A stretch of 64,000 bases of DNA from Pedobacter rhodius (GCF_027213645.1 NZ_JAPWGL010000003.1:620001-684000); one strand, 5' to 3'. Numbered from the stretch's first letter, positions 52,661-62,103 are shown. Translations and numbers: made by a program. The notes: generated by a model not told the origin, from the sequence alone.

Positions 52661-53341
52661 GCTTTCTTTTTATTGCTGTTATTCCCGCAAAGGCATACAA
52701 TGGTTTTAATTTATGCGTTAAAGTCCTTCCAAATGCAATCTTGCAAAGTAGTGATTTTTTTAATGCGTGTTGGACTTAGGTGATCGAACATCTTAACATA
52801 TCTATTTATACCTTTTTGCACTTTAAGATTCCAGCTTTCGCGAGAATGGCGACTTCAAAACTTAAATCTGCGGTAAAATTGAAGGAATGCCTTTGTTAAA
52901 TAAACCCGATTGTAATGAAAAAAAGCCCCGATTTTTCATTGGTCTTGTAATGGAAAGCGGGGCTTAATAATCAAAAGAACCACTGAGCGCATATTTCCAG
53001 AAATGGAGATAAAAAGGATTCAGATAAAATCTCCCTCTGCTCCCCCAAAGGAGGATCGCATAACAATTAAAAAAATCTTATTATTAAACAGGCAGGGTTT
53101 GCATCCTATCTCTCCAGCAGGTAATAGCCAATACCTAAAAACTTTTTCAAAAAGATGTATCCATACGATAGGTATAGGCGGGGTCTTTATGCTAAACGTA
53201 ACATTAACAGGTTATCATCCATTAAGCAGTCTCACCTGTTTTTAATCTTTATCTCTTTTTGTACATTTACGGTATACAATTCATTAATTAAGCCCCAGGT
53301 AAGATCAAATTCTTTCCTGCAGATTTAAAATTAAATAAGGG
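52661..53341. other. 681-bp non-coding gap with a stem-loop and degenerate repeats
   Basis: A hairpin pairs AAGCCCCG (52923-52930) with CGGGGCTT (52958-52965); its T run would serve a minus-strand transcript, but no such gene is nearby. A CCCCCAAAGGAGG palindrome-like block sits near 53040. An 80-codon frame at 53003-53245 has no promoter, signal or recognisable motif and runs through that repeat, so I do not call it a gene. Confidence 0.5.
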
Positions 53342-55033
53342 ATGAAAAAATTTAAATATCTAATCGTTGCAGCCATTTCCGGCCTGGCAATTTTATCCTT
53401 TTCTTTTAAAGAAGATTTATTCCTGGTTTCTAAAAACCTCGATATTTTTGCTTCGCTATACAAGGAAATCAATATTAATTATGTTGATGAAACCAGTGCG
53501 CCCGAGCTCATGAAAACGGGTATCGACGCCATGCTCGAAAGCCTCGATCCCTACACCGAATATGTTCCCGAGTCGGAAATTGAAGATTACAAGCTCAAAT
53601 ACGTAAGTACGCAATATGGGGGCATTGGCGCCGGAACCGTATTAATTGATGGAAAGCTTTTTGTTAATGAAGTGAGCGAAGGCTATGCCGCAAACAAATC
53701 GGATGTAAAAGCGGGTGATCAGGTTACAAAGATTAACAATATCGAAGTTAAAGGAAAAGATAGAGCGCAGATTAGCCAATTACTACGCGGGCCAAAAGGA
53801 ACGCCGGTAGATTTAACCATCATCCGTGATGGCAAGGAAATTTTAAAAAAGATAACCCGTGAAGAAATAAAGCAACCTAATGTTTCGTATTTCGGAATGG
53901 TTGGCGATGGCATTGGTTATATCCGTTTGGATAAATTTCTCGAAAATTCTGGCCAGGAGGTTAAAGATGCATTAGTCAGTTTAAACAAAGAAAACCCTAA
54001 AGGAATAGTGCTGGATTTGAGAAATAATGGTGGCGGCATTTTACAGGAAGCCGTTAAAATTGTTAACCTGTTTGTCGACAGAGATCAGCTTGTGGTTACC
54101 CAAAAAGGTAAAAATGCGGAGAAGACTATTACTTATAAAACACAGGTTCCGCCGATTTCCCCTTCAGTACCATTAGTCGTTTTAGTAAATAATAATTCAG
54201 CTTCAGCATCAGAAATTGTTGCCGGCTCCCTACAGGATCTGGACAGGGCAATTGTTATCGGTCAACGCAGTTATGGCAAAGGGCTGGTTCAGCAAACGTT
54301 TAACCTTCCATATAACAGCCTGGTTAAGGTTACGGTTGCAAAATACTATACGCCATCAGGCAGGTGCATTCAAAAATTAGATTACGCCCATAAAAATGCC
54401 GATGGTGTTGCTGAACGTTTTGCCGATTCAACGATAACCATGTATCAAACCAAAGCCGGCCGGAATGTTTACAGTGGCAATGGTGTATATCCCGATATTG
54501 TGGTTGATGCCGTAAAATTAAGTCCTATTACGATTACCATGTTAAATAAAAGCATGTTTTTTAATTATGCTAATCAGTATAAAAAAGAGAAACCATCCAT
54601 TGCATCAGCTAAAACTTTCCAGATTGCCGATGCAGATTATACCAATTTCGCAAACTCGCTTGCTGATAAAGATTTAAGTTACCAAAGCAGAACCGAAAGA
54701 TTGCTAACGGAATTGCGCTATGAAGCGGATAAAGAAAATAAAACGGCCGAAGTAAAAGCCGATTTAGAAAACCTGAAAACCAAGTTAATATCGGCCAAAA
54801 AGGCTGATTTGGTTAACCACAAGGCCGAAATTAAAAGAGTATTGGAAACCCAGATCATCAGTCGCTATTTCTATGAAAAAGGAAGGATTGAACAAAGCTT
54901 TCAATACGATAAAGAATTGGCTGCCGCGAAATCTGTATTCAATAATCAAACTCAGATGCTGGCCATTTTAAAAGGCGATGGCAACTATAAAGTAATTGGT
55001 AAACCTGTTAAAGAAACCACCAGCGTAGATTAG
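53342..55033 (+). CDS. S41 family C-terminal processing peptidase
   Basis: The 563-residue serine protease has an N-terminal hydrophobic anchor (YLIVAAISGLAILSFSF), an early helical region with MLESLDPYTEYVPESE, a PDZ domain (about 90-170, GIGAGTVLIDGKLFV to GKDRAQISQLLRGPKGTPV), and the protease core. The catalytic Ser is in SASASEIVAGSLQD and the general base Lys in GQRSYGKGLVQ. An extra C-terminal helical extension (about 395-560) is typical of Bacteroidota members. It acts in the periplasm on envelope proteins. GH29 starts 18 bp downstream. Confidence 0.92.
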   Translation: MKKFKYLIVAAISGLAILSFSFKEDLFLVSKNLDIFASLYKEININYVDETSAPELMKTGIDAMLESLDPYTEYVPESEIEDYKLKYVSTQYGGIGAGTVLIDGKLFVNEVSEGYAANKSDVKAGDQVTKINNIEVKGKDRAQISQLLRGPKGTPVDLTIIRDGKEILKKITREEIKQPNVSYFGMVGDGIGYIRLDKFLENSGQEVKDALVSLNKENPKGIVLDLRNNGGGILQEAVKIVNLFVDRDQLVVTQKGKNAEKTITYKTQVPPISPSVPLVVLVNNNSASASEIVAGSLQDLDRAIVIGQRSYGKGLVQQTFNLPYNSLVKVTVAKYYTPSGRCIQKLDYAHKNADGVAERFADSTITMYQTKAGRNVYSGNGVYPDIVVDAVKLSPITITMLNKSMFFNYANQYKKEKPSIASAKTFQIADADYTNFANSLADKDLSYQSRTERLLTELRYEADKENKTAEVKADLENLKTKLISAKKADLVNHKAEIKRVLETQIISRYFYEKGRIEQSFQYDKELAAAKSVFNNQTQMLAILKGDGNYKVIGKPVKETTSVD

Positions 55034-55051
55034 TTATTTCAATCCCAAATC

Positions 55052-56380
55052 ATGAAAAATTTTTTACTGTTAGGCTTTATCTCCTTATTATTTTTCAATT
55101 TAAAAGCACAGGAATATAAGCCATCCGATTCAAACTTAAAACAAAGAGCATGGTTTTCTGATGCCCGTTTTGGCTTGTTTATTCACTGGGGACCATTTAG
55201 TATTCCGGGCAGTGGCGAATGGGTAATGAACGAGCGTAAGCTTACAGTTCATAATTATACAAATTTAAAAGATTTCTTTAATCCAATTGACTTTGATGCT
55301 GCGGCTTATGTGCGCCTGGCAAAAAATGTCGGGATGAAGTACATCACATTGATAACCCGCCACCATGATGGTTTTAGCATGTGGGCGACCAAGTATTCGG
55401 ATTTCAACATCATGAATACGCCTTACAAAAAGGATATTGTAAAAATGATAGCTGATGAATGCCACAAACAAGGCATTCAATTGTACCTCTATTATTCATT
55501 ACTGGATTGGAGACGTGATGATTATCCCTGGGAAACAGGCAAAACCGGAAAATTTTCGGGTAGAACCGGTAAAAGTGATTATACAAGTTACCTGCAATTC
55601 ATGAAAAACCAGCTTACGGAACTCTTAACGAATTATGGTGAGATAGGTGGTATCTGGTTCGATGGACATTGGGATCAAACAAATCCGGAAGGTGCTGCCG
55701 ATCGCTCCTCCAGAATCGATTGGAAATATGGGGAGATTTATAGTCTGATCCATAAACTTCAGCCGCAATGCATGATTGGAAATAACCATCATTTAACACC
55801 ATTTGCAGGCGAAGACTTTCAAATGTTTGAAAGGGATTTACCCGGCGAAAATACTTCAGGCTTAAGTTTCCAGGAAGCATCAGATAAACTGCCGCTCGAA
55901 ACCTGCGAAACAATTTCCAATTCATGGGGCTATAACCTTGGCGATACGAGTTATAAGAGTACAAAGAAGCTAATAAACATGCTTGTTAAAGCGAGTAGCT
56001 TAGGCGCAAATCTGCTGCTCAATATCGGCCCGATGCCAAGTGGAAAAATCCAGCCGGAATTTCAAAACAGATTGGCCGGAATGGGTGAATGGTTAAACGT
56101 TTATGGCGAAAGTATTTATGGTACCAAGGCAGGCTTTATTAAACCGCAATCCTGGGGAAGTATTACTCAAAAAGAAAACAAACTGTATATCCATATTTTA
56201 GAGGCAAAAAATGCTTCTGTTTTATTGGCTAAGTTTCCTTTCAAAAAAATTAGCAAAGCCTATCTTTTAAAAGATGGGAAGCCTGTAAAGTATAGCTTAA
56301 AGAATTCTTCAGCGGAGATTCAAACGAATTTTTCGAATAATGAAATAGATAATGTAATTGTTTTAGAAGTGGTTAAATAA
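55052..56380 (+). CDS. Alpha-L-fucosidase, GH29 family
   Basis: The 442-residue enzyme has a signal peptide (MKNFLLLGFISLLFFNLKAQ) and a GH29 catalytic domain: DARFGLFIHWGPFSIPGSGE, YITLITRHHDGFSMWAT and the nucleophile Asp in GGIWFDGHWD. A C-terminal beta domain follows (about 340-442). It removes terminal fucose from glycans in the periplasm or outside. It lies between S41 and GH2 genes on one strand. Confidence 0.92.
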   Translation: MKNFLLLGFISLLFFNLKAQEYKPSDSNLKQRAWFSDARFGLFIHWGPFSIPGSGEWVMNERKLTVHNYTNLKDFFNPIDFDAAAYVRLAKNVGMKYITLITRHHDGFSMWATKYSDFNIMNTPYKKDIVKMIADECHKQGIQLYLYYSLLDWRRDDYPWETGKTGKFSGRTGKSDYTSYLQFMKNQLTELLTNYGEIGGIWFDGHWDQTNPEGAADRSSRIDWKYGEIYSLIHKLQPQCMIGNNHHLTPFAGEDFQMFERDLPGENTSGLSFQEASDKLPLETCETISNSWGYNLGDTSYKSTKKLINMLVKASSLGANLLLNIGPMPSGKIQPEFQNRLAGMGEWLNVYGESIYGTKAGFIKPQSWGSITQKENKLYIHILEAKNASVLLAKFPFKKISKAYLLKDGKPVKYSLKNSSAEIQTNFSNNEIDNVIVLEVVK

Positions 56381-56472
56381 AATTAACCAATTTTTTATTT
56401 CTTGCCAGTTAAGTAAACCGTTTTAGTAATAATTTGCTTTCTTTGTGGCACTTACCAAACAAACACATTATA

Positions 56473-59076
56473 ATGAAAAAATTTTTTACCCTCTTACTGC
56501 TATCTTTCTGTTTTTTCGCCAATGCCCAACAACGTTATGAATTAAATTCGGGCTGGCTTTGTGCCAATATTAAAGACGTAAATTCAAACGGCAATCAAAT
56601 TTCAAATCAAAGCTTTTCGTTAAATAATTGGATTACCGCCACTGTTCCCGGAACGGTATTAACCACTTTGCTGAATAATAAAAAAATTCCTGATCCATTC
56701 TATGGAATGAATAACGAGCGAATTGCAGATGTTTATAAAACAGGAAATGATTATTATACCTACTGGTTTGTTAAAGATTTTGACGAAAGAGCAGTGGGTA
56801 ACGAACAAGTTTGGCTGCAATTCAGAGGCATAAATTATAAAGCCGATATTTTCCTGAATGGAAAAAAGGTTAATCCAAATGTTATTGAAGGGATGCATTT
56901 ACGCAATCAGTTCAATATTACTAAAATGCTTTCAGCAAATGGTAAAAACAGGTTAGCTGTAATTGTTCACCCTCCGGATGTTGTTGGTAATCCAAACGGT
57001 GGCCAGGGTGGCGACGGAACAATTGCCAAAGGTTTAACAACCCAGTATACGGCGGGGTGGGATTGGATTCAGCCAATTCGTGATAGAAATACCGGGATTT
57101 GGGATAAAGTGACTATAGAGAAAACGCAAAGCATCAATATTCAAAATCCACATGTTATTACCCTGGTTCCGGGTAAACGTTTAGCTGATGGGAAACAAAA
57201 ACCCGCTACGGTAAAGGTATCCATTGAGGTTGAAAATCCAACAAATAAAACAGTTGCCGGTACTTTACAATATACGCTTGCCGGACAAACCATTCAGAAA
57301 CCAGTTAGCATCAGGGCAAATCAAAATATTGAAATTGCTTTTCCCGATTTAACCCTTCAAAATCCAAAATTATGGTGGCCGAGCGGATATGGAGCACAAT
57401 TTCTGTATGATGCTCAAATAAAGTTTGTCAGCAATGCAACAACTTTAGATCAGGAAAATTTAAAAATTGGTGTTCGCCAGATAGATAACATCTGGAATGA
57501 TCAAACCAAAAGCATGGGCGTTTATGTAAATGGTCAAAAAATATTTATAAAAGGCGGAAACTGGATTATCTCTGATGCCATGCTTCGTTTTACAGATGCA
57601 CGTTACGATGCTGAAGTGCGTTATCATAAAGATATGAACCTGAATTTAATCCGGATTTGGGGTGGCGCAATTCTGGAACGACCTGAATTTTACAATGCCT
57701 GCGACAAATATGGCCTGCTTGTTTTTCAGGATTTCTGGTTCAGCGGCGATTGCAACGGCCGCTGGATTGACCCCATGAAAAAGGATGATCAATGGACAAG
57801 GCGAAAATATCCGGATAACCATAATTTAGTTTTAACGGCAATTGAAGATCAGGTAAAAATGATTAGAAACCATGCTTCTCTCGCATTTTGGTGTGGTGGA
57901 AATGAAATTACACCGCCCGAAGATATTCTCCAGCCGCTTAAAAATGATATCCTTCCGCGCCTGGACGGAACAAGGATTCTTTTCGACTTTTCAAACAGTG
58001 ATGAAATGTCATACAACACAATTGGCGGTAATGGCGATGGGCCTTATGGCATCCAGAATCCACGAAGTTTTTGGGCAAATAAAACTTTCCCGTATAATTC
58101 TGAGGTGGGTTCGGTTGGAGTAGGCGATTATGAAACGCTGGAAAAATTTATTCCTGAAAAAAATATGATTGCACCTCAATTTGAGGAAAAACCCGATTCC
58201 GTTTGGGACTACCATAAATACATCGGTTATGATGAATACATCAGTCCTTATGGAAAAGCAAAGGACGTAAAAGATTTTGCAATGAAGGCACAATTGGTTA
58301 ATTATGACCAATACAGGGCTTTAATGGAAGGTTTTTCGTCACACATGTGGGAATGGTATACAGGTTCAATCATTTGGAAAACTCAAAACCCATGGACAGC
58401 CTTGCGTGGTCAGATGTACGATTATTATCTCGATCCGAATGCCTGTTTATATGGTTTAAGAAAAGGAAGTGAGCCTTTGCATGTAATGATGAACCCGGTT
58501 GATAGTATGGTTAACCTGGTTAATAATGGATTTAAAACCCTGAATAATTTAATGATTCAGGCAAAAGCATACGATATGGATGGTAAGGAATACCTATCTA
58601 CACAGGTTTTTAATTCTATAGGACCATCATCTGTTCGGAAATTGTTCCCTTTAACCGGATTCTTAAAAAAATTAGATAAAAAAGAAGGCGTATTCGTTTC
58701 TCTCCGGATTTTAGATGAAAAACAGCAAATTCTAAGCGATAACTTTTATTGGCTGGCAGGTAAAGATGGAGCGTATAAAGGGCTGCAGAAAATTAAATCG
58801 GTTTCACCAACAATTGTTGCCGTTGAAAAAGTAAAAGGAAAAGTTTTAGTTACCTTAAATAACGCTAAAAATAATCCGGTTGCATTTTTTAACAGAATTG
58901 CGCTTATCGACGCCGTTTCAGGAAAGCGAATTCTTCCTGCTTTTTATGATGATAATTATGTAAGTGTTCCGCCCGGAGAAAGCAAAACGATAACCGTTGA
59001 ATATACAGGTAATCAGAAAACAGCTTTAGAAGTTTATGGCTGGAATGTAGAAAGAAAAAGGGTGGAAGTGAATTAA
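56473..59076 (+). CDS. GH2 family glycosidase (exo-beta-glucosaminidase or beta-mannosidase type)
   Basis: I start the 867-residue enzyme at ATG 56473 (MKKFFTLLLLSFCFFANAQ signal). It has the GH2 jelly-roll (about 20-190), immunoglobulin-like domain and TIM barrel. Catalytic-region motifs are WWPSGYGAQFLYD, LIRIWGGAILERPEFYNACD, the acid/base Glu in WCGGNEITPPE, and a likely nucleophile Glu in YNSEVGSVG. WGGG-type contexts fit CsxA-like exo-beta-D-glucosaminidases or mannosylglycoprotein endo-beta-mannosidases. It follows the fucosidase by 92 bp; together they suggest trimming of a host- or plant-type glycan. Confidence 0.88.
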   Translation: MKKFFTLLLLSFCFFANAQQRYELNSGWLCANIKDVNSNGNQISNQSFSLNNWITATVPGTVLTTLLNNKKIPDPFYGMNNERIADVYKTGNDYYTYWFVKDFDERAVGNEQVWLQFRGINYKADIFLNGKKVNPNVIEGMHLRNQFNITKMLSANGKNRLAVIVHPPDVVGNPNGGQGGDGTIAKGLTTQYTAGWDWIQPIRDRNTGIWDKVTIEKTQSINIQNPHVITLVPGKRLADGKQKPATVKVSIEVENPTNKTVAGTLQYTLAGQTIQKPVSIRANQNIEIAFPDLTLQNPKLWWPSGYGAQFLYDAQIKFVSNATTLDQENLKIGVRQIDNIWNDQTKSMGVYVNGQKIFIKGGNWIISDAMLRFTDARYDAEVRYHKDMNLNLIRIWGGAILERPEFYNACDKYGLLVFQDFWFSGDCNGRWIDPMKKDDQWTRRKYPDNHNLVLTAIEDQVKMIRNHASLAFWCGGNEITPPEDILQPLKNDILPRLDGTRILFDFSNSDEMSYNTIGGNGDGPYGIQNPRSFWANKTFPYNSEVGSVGVGDYETLEKFIPEKNMIAPQFEEKPDSVWDYHKYIGYDEYISPYGKAKDVKDFAMKAQLVNYDQYRALMEGFSSHMWEWYTGSIIWKTQNPWTALRGQMYDYYLDPNACLYGLRKGSEPLHVMMNPVDSMVNLVNNGFKTLNNLMIQAKAYDMDGKEYLSTQVFNSIGPSSVRKLFPLTGFLKKLDKKEGVFVSLRILDEKQQILSDNFYWLAGKDGAYKGLQKIKSVSPTIVAVEKVKGKVLVTLNNAKNNPVAFFNRIALIDAVSGKRILPAFYDDNYVSVPPGESKTITVEYTGNQKTALEVYGWNVERKRVEVN

Positions 59077-59102
59077 GGCGATCGTCACCCTGAACTTCAT
59101 TA

Positions 59103-59154
59103 CAGGTTGGTGGCTCACCAACCTGCTAAGTTAAGTTTCGGTTGGTGAGATACC
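59103..59154. repeat. GGTTGGTGA palindromes, copies 2 and 3 (degenerate)
   Basis: CAGGTTGGTG (59103-59112) and CACCAACCTG (59116-59125) are perfect arms around GCT. A half-copy TCGGTTGGTGAGATACC follows at 59138-59154, matching 17091-17107 at 16 of 17 positions but lacking its right arm. The rest of the gap holds a block at 59288-59340 related to 13399-13490, and the terminator at 59367. Confidence 0.65.
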
Positions 59155-59366
59155 GCAATTGTTCGGAAGCGTTTGAACATCGTCTAATGCCTTAATCAAA
59201 ATCAATTTATTAAGCTTAAATTTTTAAAAACTATTTAGATTTATATAGAAGGGAAATTGCTTAATTTTCTTAATGCCTCATTGTAGGATTGCTTCATTCC
59301 TCGTAGCCGATAACTATCGGATGACGATACTTTTCGAAGCAACTTGCCTTAATCCAATTGCTATAA

Positions 59367-59407
59367 AACAATAAAGGCGATGCATTTTTTGCATCGCCTT
59401 TATTGTT
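59367..59407. terminator. Strong bidirectional terminator before the ferredoxin gene end
   Basis: An 18-bp perfect stem (59367-59384 with 59390-59407) encloses TTTTT. The arms contain AATAAAGGCGATGCA and its complement. It ends the ferredoxin gene on the minus strand and any read-through from GH2. Confidence 0.82.
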
Positions 59408-59420
59408 TATATATATGTAT

Positions 59421-59747
59421 TTAACTTACACCGTGAAGTTTAACTTTCAAGCCATCCATAGCATTGCTTAGTTGTAGCTGACAAGCCAGGCGAGAGTTTG
59501 GCAATAAATCGGGTAAAGTATCCAGCATTGCATATTCGTCATCCGTCATTTCATTAAGCTTTTCTTCACCTTCCAAAACATCTACACAGCAGGTTGCACA
59601 CAAAGCCATTCCACCGCAAGTTGCTAAAATATCATACTCTGAAGCCTTTAAAAATTCCATCAAACTTAAGCCCATATCCGTTGGTGCCTCGTGAGATGTA
59701 ACCGAACCATCCGGTTCTTGCATGTGTATCGTTATGTTGTTTTCCAT
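59421..59747 (-). CDS. 2Fe-2S ferredoxin
   Basis: The 108-residue protein has the plant/adrenodoxin-type 2Fe-2S pattern: cysteines 44, 50 and 53 in CGGMALCATC and a fourth in RLACQLQL near residue 88. Acidic residues dominate, as in electron carriers. It lies 39 bp downstream of a ferredoxin-NADP reductase-like gene and is the likely partner. It could supply electrons to Fe-S or oxygenase enzymes. Confidence 0.9.
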   Translation of the reverse strand: MENNITIHMQEPDGSVTSHEAPTDMGLSLMEFLKASEYDILATCGGMALCATCCVDVLEGEEKLNEMTDDEYAMLDTLPDLLPNSRLACQLQLSNAMDGLKVKLHGVS

Positions 59748-59786
59748 TTGCTCGTTTATATCGGATGCAAATATAAAATAAACTGC

Positions 59787-60797
59787 TTAAAATTCTGAAA
59801 CTCCGTTAACAGTTGTGTATTTCATGGTATATTTAACACCAGGGTTCATGTAAGAATAAGCGCTGTGGCTCATCAAAGCCGCTTCGTGGAAACCACAAAG
59901 AATTAATTTTAATTTATTTGTATAAGTGTTGATATCGCCGATGGCATAAATGCCGGGAATATTTGTCGAATAATCGTCCGTATTTACCTCGATTGCGCTT
60001 TTGCTGATGTTTAAGTTCCAGTCTTCAATAGGGCCTAATTTAGGGCTTAAACCAAACAAAGGAATCAAATGGTCCGCTTCAACAACAGTTTTTTCCATTG
60101 TACGATTTTGAACAATTTCTACTTGTTCTAACTTATCATTTCCGTGTACTGCTTGCAAATTGCTATTTAAAACCAGGTTAATTTTTCCGCTTTCAGCCAG
60201 TGCCATCACTTTGGCAACCGAATCAGGTGCACCTCTGAAACTCTCGCTTCTGTGTACTAAAGTTAATTCAGAACAAACTTCCGCTAAATAAATTGTCCAG
60301 TCTAAAGCCGAATCACCACCGCCTGCAATAACCATTTTCTGATCGCGGTACTTCTCCGGATCAAGAATCATATAATTTACACCTTTACCATTCTCGAAAT
60401 TCTCGAGGTTTTCTACAGCAGGTTTACGGGGTTCGAAACAACCTAAGCCACCTGCAATAACAACAACCTTAGCTTCGATAATGGTACCCATATTCGTCGT
60501 TAAAACGAAATCAGCTTCACCACGTTTTTCTAAACCTTCGATACGCTCGCCTAACGTAAATGTTGGGTGAAAAGGTTTTGCCTGCTCCATCAGGTTATCG
60601 ATAAGTTCCTGTGCCAAAACAGACGGATAACCCGGAATATCGTATATCGGTTTTTTAGGGTAAATTTCCGACAGCTGACCGCCAACCTGGGGAAGGTAGT
60701 CAATTAAATGGCAACGCATTTTTAATAAACCGGCTTCAAAAATGGCAAATAAACCAACCGGACCAGCGCCTATTACGGCTATATCAGTAGAAATCAT
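59787..60797 (-). CDS. Ferredoxin-NADP reductase-like flavoprotein (thioredoxin-reductase fold)
   Basis: The 336-residue protein has an FAD Rossmann motif (AVIGAGPVGLFAIFEAG), QVGGQLSEIYP, an NAD(P)H motif (VIAGGGDSALDWTIYLA) and a closing FAD motif (IPGIYAIGDINTY). The redox-active CxxC of thioredoxin reductase is absent, which places it with YumC-type ferredoxin-NADP reductases. The ferredoxin gene is immediately downstream. A TAACTTTG promoter element lies 15 bp before the ATG. Confidence 0.9.
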   Translation of the reverse strand: MISTDIAVIGAGPVGLFAIFEAGLLKMRCHLIDYLPQVGGQLSEIYPKKPIYDIPGYPSVLAQELIDNLMEQAKPFHPTFTLGERIEGLEKRGEADFVLTTNMGTIIEAKVVVIAGGLGCFEPRKPAVENLENFENGKGVNYMILDPEKYRDQKMVIAGGGDSALDWTIYLAEVCSELTLVHRSESFRGAPDSVAKVMALAESGKINLVLNSNLQAVHGNDKLEQVEIVQNRTMEKTVVEADHLIPLFGLSPKLGPIEDWNLNISKSAIEVNTDDYSTNIPGIYAIGDINTYTNKLKLILCGFHEAALMSHSAYSYMNPGVKYTMKYTTVNGVSEF

Positions 60798-60812
60798 TCA
60801 AAAAAATTTATG

Positions 60813-60820
60813 CAAAGTTA
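60813..60820 (-). promoter_or_regulatory. Candidate -7 element for the reductase-ferredoxin operon
   Basis: The minus strand reads TAACTTTG, a full TAnnTTTG match, 15 bp before the ATG at 60797. Confidence 0.5.
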
Positions 60821-61038
60821 CAAAATAAACCATTATCAATATTCTTATTTAGAAATATTCCAGATAATTTTGTAAAGCGATTATATTCAGTATTTTATAT
60901 GTTTAAAGTTAATTTAAAACAAAAGTTAAAAGTTTTTGAGTACTTAAAGCAAATTATAATTGGTCTATAGGTTTAGTAGAAATTGATGCTTGTTGCAGAT
61001 GATATTTTTCCTTCGGAAAGATTACACTGATTTTTGCA

Positions 61039-61087
61039 CTTTGGTCTTTCCGCTTTGGCCTTTAAGCTTTCCGCTTTAGTCTTTTTC
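61039..61087 (+). repeat. CTTTnnn heptad array, seven units
   Basis: CTTT recurs every 7 bp from 61039 to 61081, with three variable bases each time (GGT, CCG, GGC, AAG, CCG, AGT, TTC). It ends 3 bp before the -7 element of the next gene. The remainder of the gap from 60798 shows only the reductase promoter. Confidence 0.75.
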
Positions 61088-61089
61088 CT

Positions 61090-61097
61090 TACCTTTG
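61090..61097 (+). promoter_or_regulatory. Candidate -7 element for the lpxH-like gene
   Basis: TACCTTTG fully matches TAnnTTTG and ends 8 bp before the ATG at 61106, so the transcript would be almost leaderless. The heptad array occupies the -33 region. Confidence 0.4.
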
Positions 61098-61105
61098 ATT
61101 TGTAC

Positions 61106-61879
61106 ATGAGTAAAAACATTTATTTCGCTTCCGATTTTCATTTAGGCACACCAAACTATGCCGATAGCCGTGCCCGCGAGGAACGCATTGTGAGCTGGCT
61201 TAACTTTATAGAACCAACCTGTTCCGAGTTATTCCTAATCGGCGATATTTTTGACTTTTGGTTTGAGTATGAAAAAGTAATTCCTAAAGGATTTATTCGT
61301 TTGCAGGGGAAGTTAGCTTCAATGGCAGATTCCGGTATTAAAATCTACTTTTTTAAAGGCAACCACGACATGTGGGTGCGTAATTACTTCACGCAGGAAA
61401 TTGGTATGCAAATTATCAGTGATGAAATGATTATGGAGCGGGGCGGAAAGAAATTTTATTTGCATCATGGCGATGGTTTGGGTCCCGGCGACAGGAAATA
61501 TAAATTCTTACGTAAAATTTTCAGAAGCCCGCTTTGTCAATGGTTATTTGCCAGATTACACCCGAATTTAGGAATTGGTATCGCAAGCAGATGGAGCAAA
61601 AGCAGCCGGGCAGCGAGTAATCCCGAAGAAGTTTTTTTTGGGATAAACTATGAATGGCTTGCTGTATATTCTAAAAAGATTTTACAAAAAGAGCACTTTG
61701 ATTATTTCATTTACGGACACAGACATTTGCCGATGGATTTAGATTTGGGTGGCGGAAGCCGTTATGTAAATACCGGCGAATGGTTAAAGTATAATTCTTA
61801 TGCGGTTTTTGATGGCGTTGACTTGAAACTGGAGTACTATAATCAGCCTGCTACAACAAAGTCGTCATCTCGACCGTAG
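61106..61879 (+). CDS. lpxH: UDP-2,3-diacylglucosamine diphosphatase (LpxH-like metallophosphoesterase)
   Basis: I start the 257-residue protein at ATG 61106 (MSKNIYFASDFHLGTPNYAD); the in-frame start at 61034 would translate the heptad array. Metal-binding motifs are SDFHLG, GDIFDFW, KGNHDMW, HHGDGLGPGD and GHRHLP, in LpxH order. LpxH hydrolyses UDP-2,3-diacylglucosamine to lipid X in lipid A synthesis. The last residues (TTKSSSRP) are encoded within a dispersed intergenic repeat, so the tail is probably not original. Confidence 0.88.
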   Translation: MSKNIYFASDFHLGTPNYADSRAREERIVSWLNFIEPTCSELFLIGDIFDFWFEYEKVIPKGFIRLQGKLASMADSGIKIYFFKGNHDMWVRNYFTQEIGMQIISDEMIMERGGKKFYLHHGDGLGPGDRKYKFLRKIFRSPLCQWLFARLHPNLGIGIASRWSKSSRAASNPEEVFFGINYEWLAVYSKKILQKEHFDYFIYGHRHLPMDLDLGGGSRYVNTGEWLKYNSYAVFDGVDLKLEYYNQPATTKSSSRP

Positions 61880-61890
61880 TGGAGCGATAT
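61864..61890 (+). repeat. Dispersed GTCATyTCGnCCGnAGTGGAG element, copy 2
   Basis: The block GTCATCTCGACCGTAGTGGA supplies the last codons and the stop of the lpxH-like gene. It matches 15435-15459 over most positions. Confidence 0.5.
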
Positions 61891-62033
61891 GTTAAATAAA
61901 TTACAAGAGTTGCCATTTAATTACATCGGTCTTTATGGCTGTTTTAGGATTTAAATAAGCCTAAATTTTAACTTTTATTTTAAACAAAAATTCAGATTGT
62001 TTTGCTTCAATAAAGCAATTGTTGCCCGGCTAT

Positions 62034-62103
62034 AAACCCGATAAAGCGAAAAGCCCGGAGCCCGATGTTTCTTCGGGCGAGGACTTGCAGCGGTAGCGGG
62101 GCT
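62034..62103 (+). repeat. Dispersed AAACCCGATAAAGCG...CGGGGCT element, copy 2
   Basis: This lies in the 385-bp gap 61880-62264. It is the inverted relative of 13292-13352 and includes a small GCCCGA/TCGGGC hairpin (62070-62089 region). The rest of the gap is AT-rich up to the prfA promoter element. Confidence 0.55.

Noticed and set aside
52923..52965. Terminator of the 71-residue protein gene
   Set aside because: The T run lies on the wrong side for a plus-strand transcript, and the hairpin is over 260 bp past the stop.
53003..53245. 80-codon plus-strand ORF as a gene
   Set aside because: It runs through a repeat-like block, has no promoter at a fitting distance, no signal or known motif, and an atypical residue mix.
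61034..61105. Longer N-terminus of the LpxH-like protein
   Set aside because: It would translate the CTTTnnn heptad array and precede the TAnnTTTG element; the metal motif starts right after ATG 61106.
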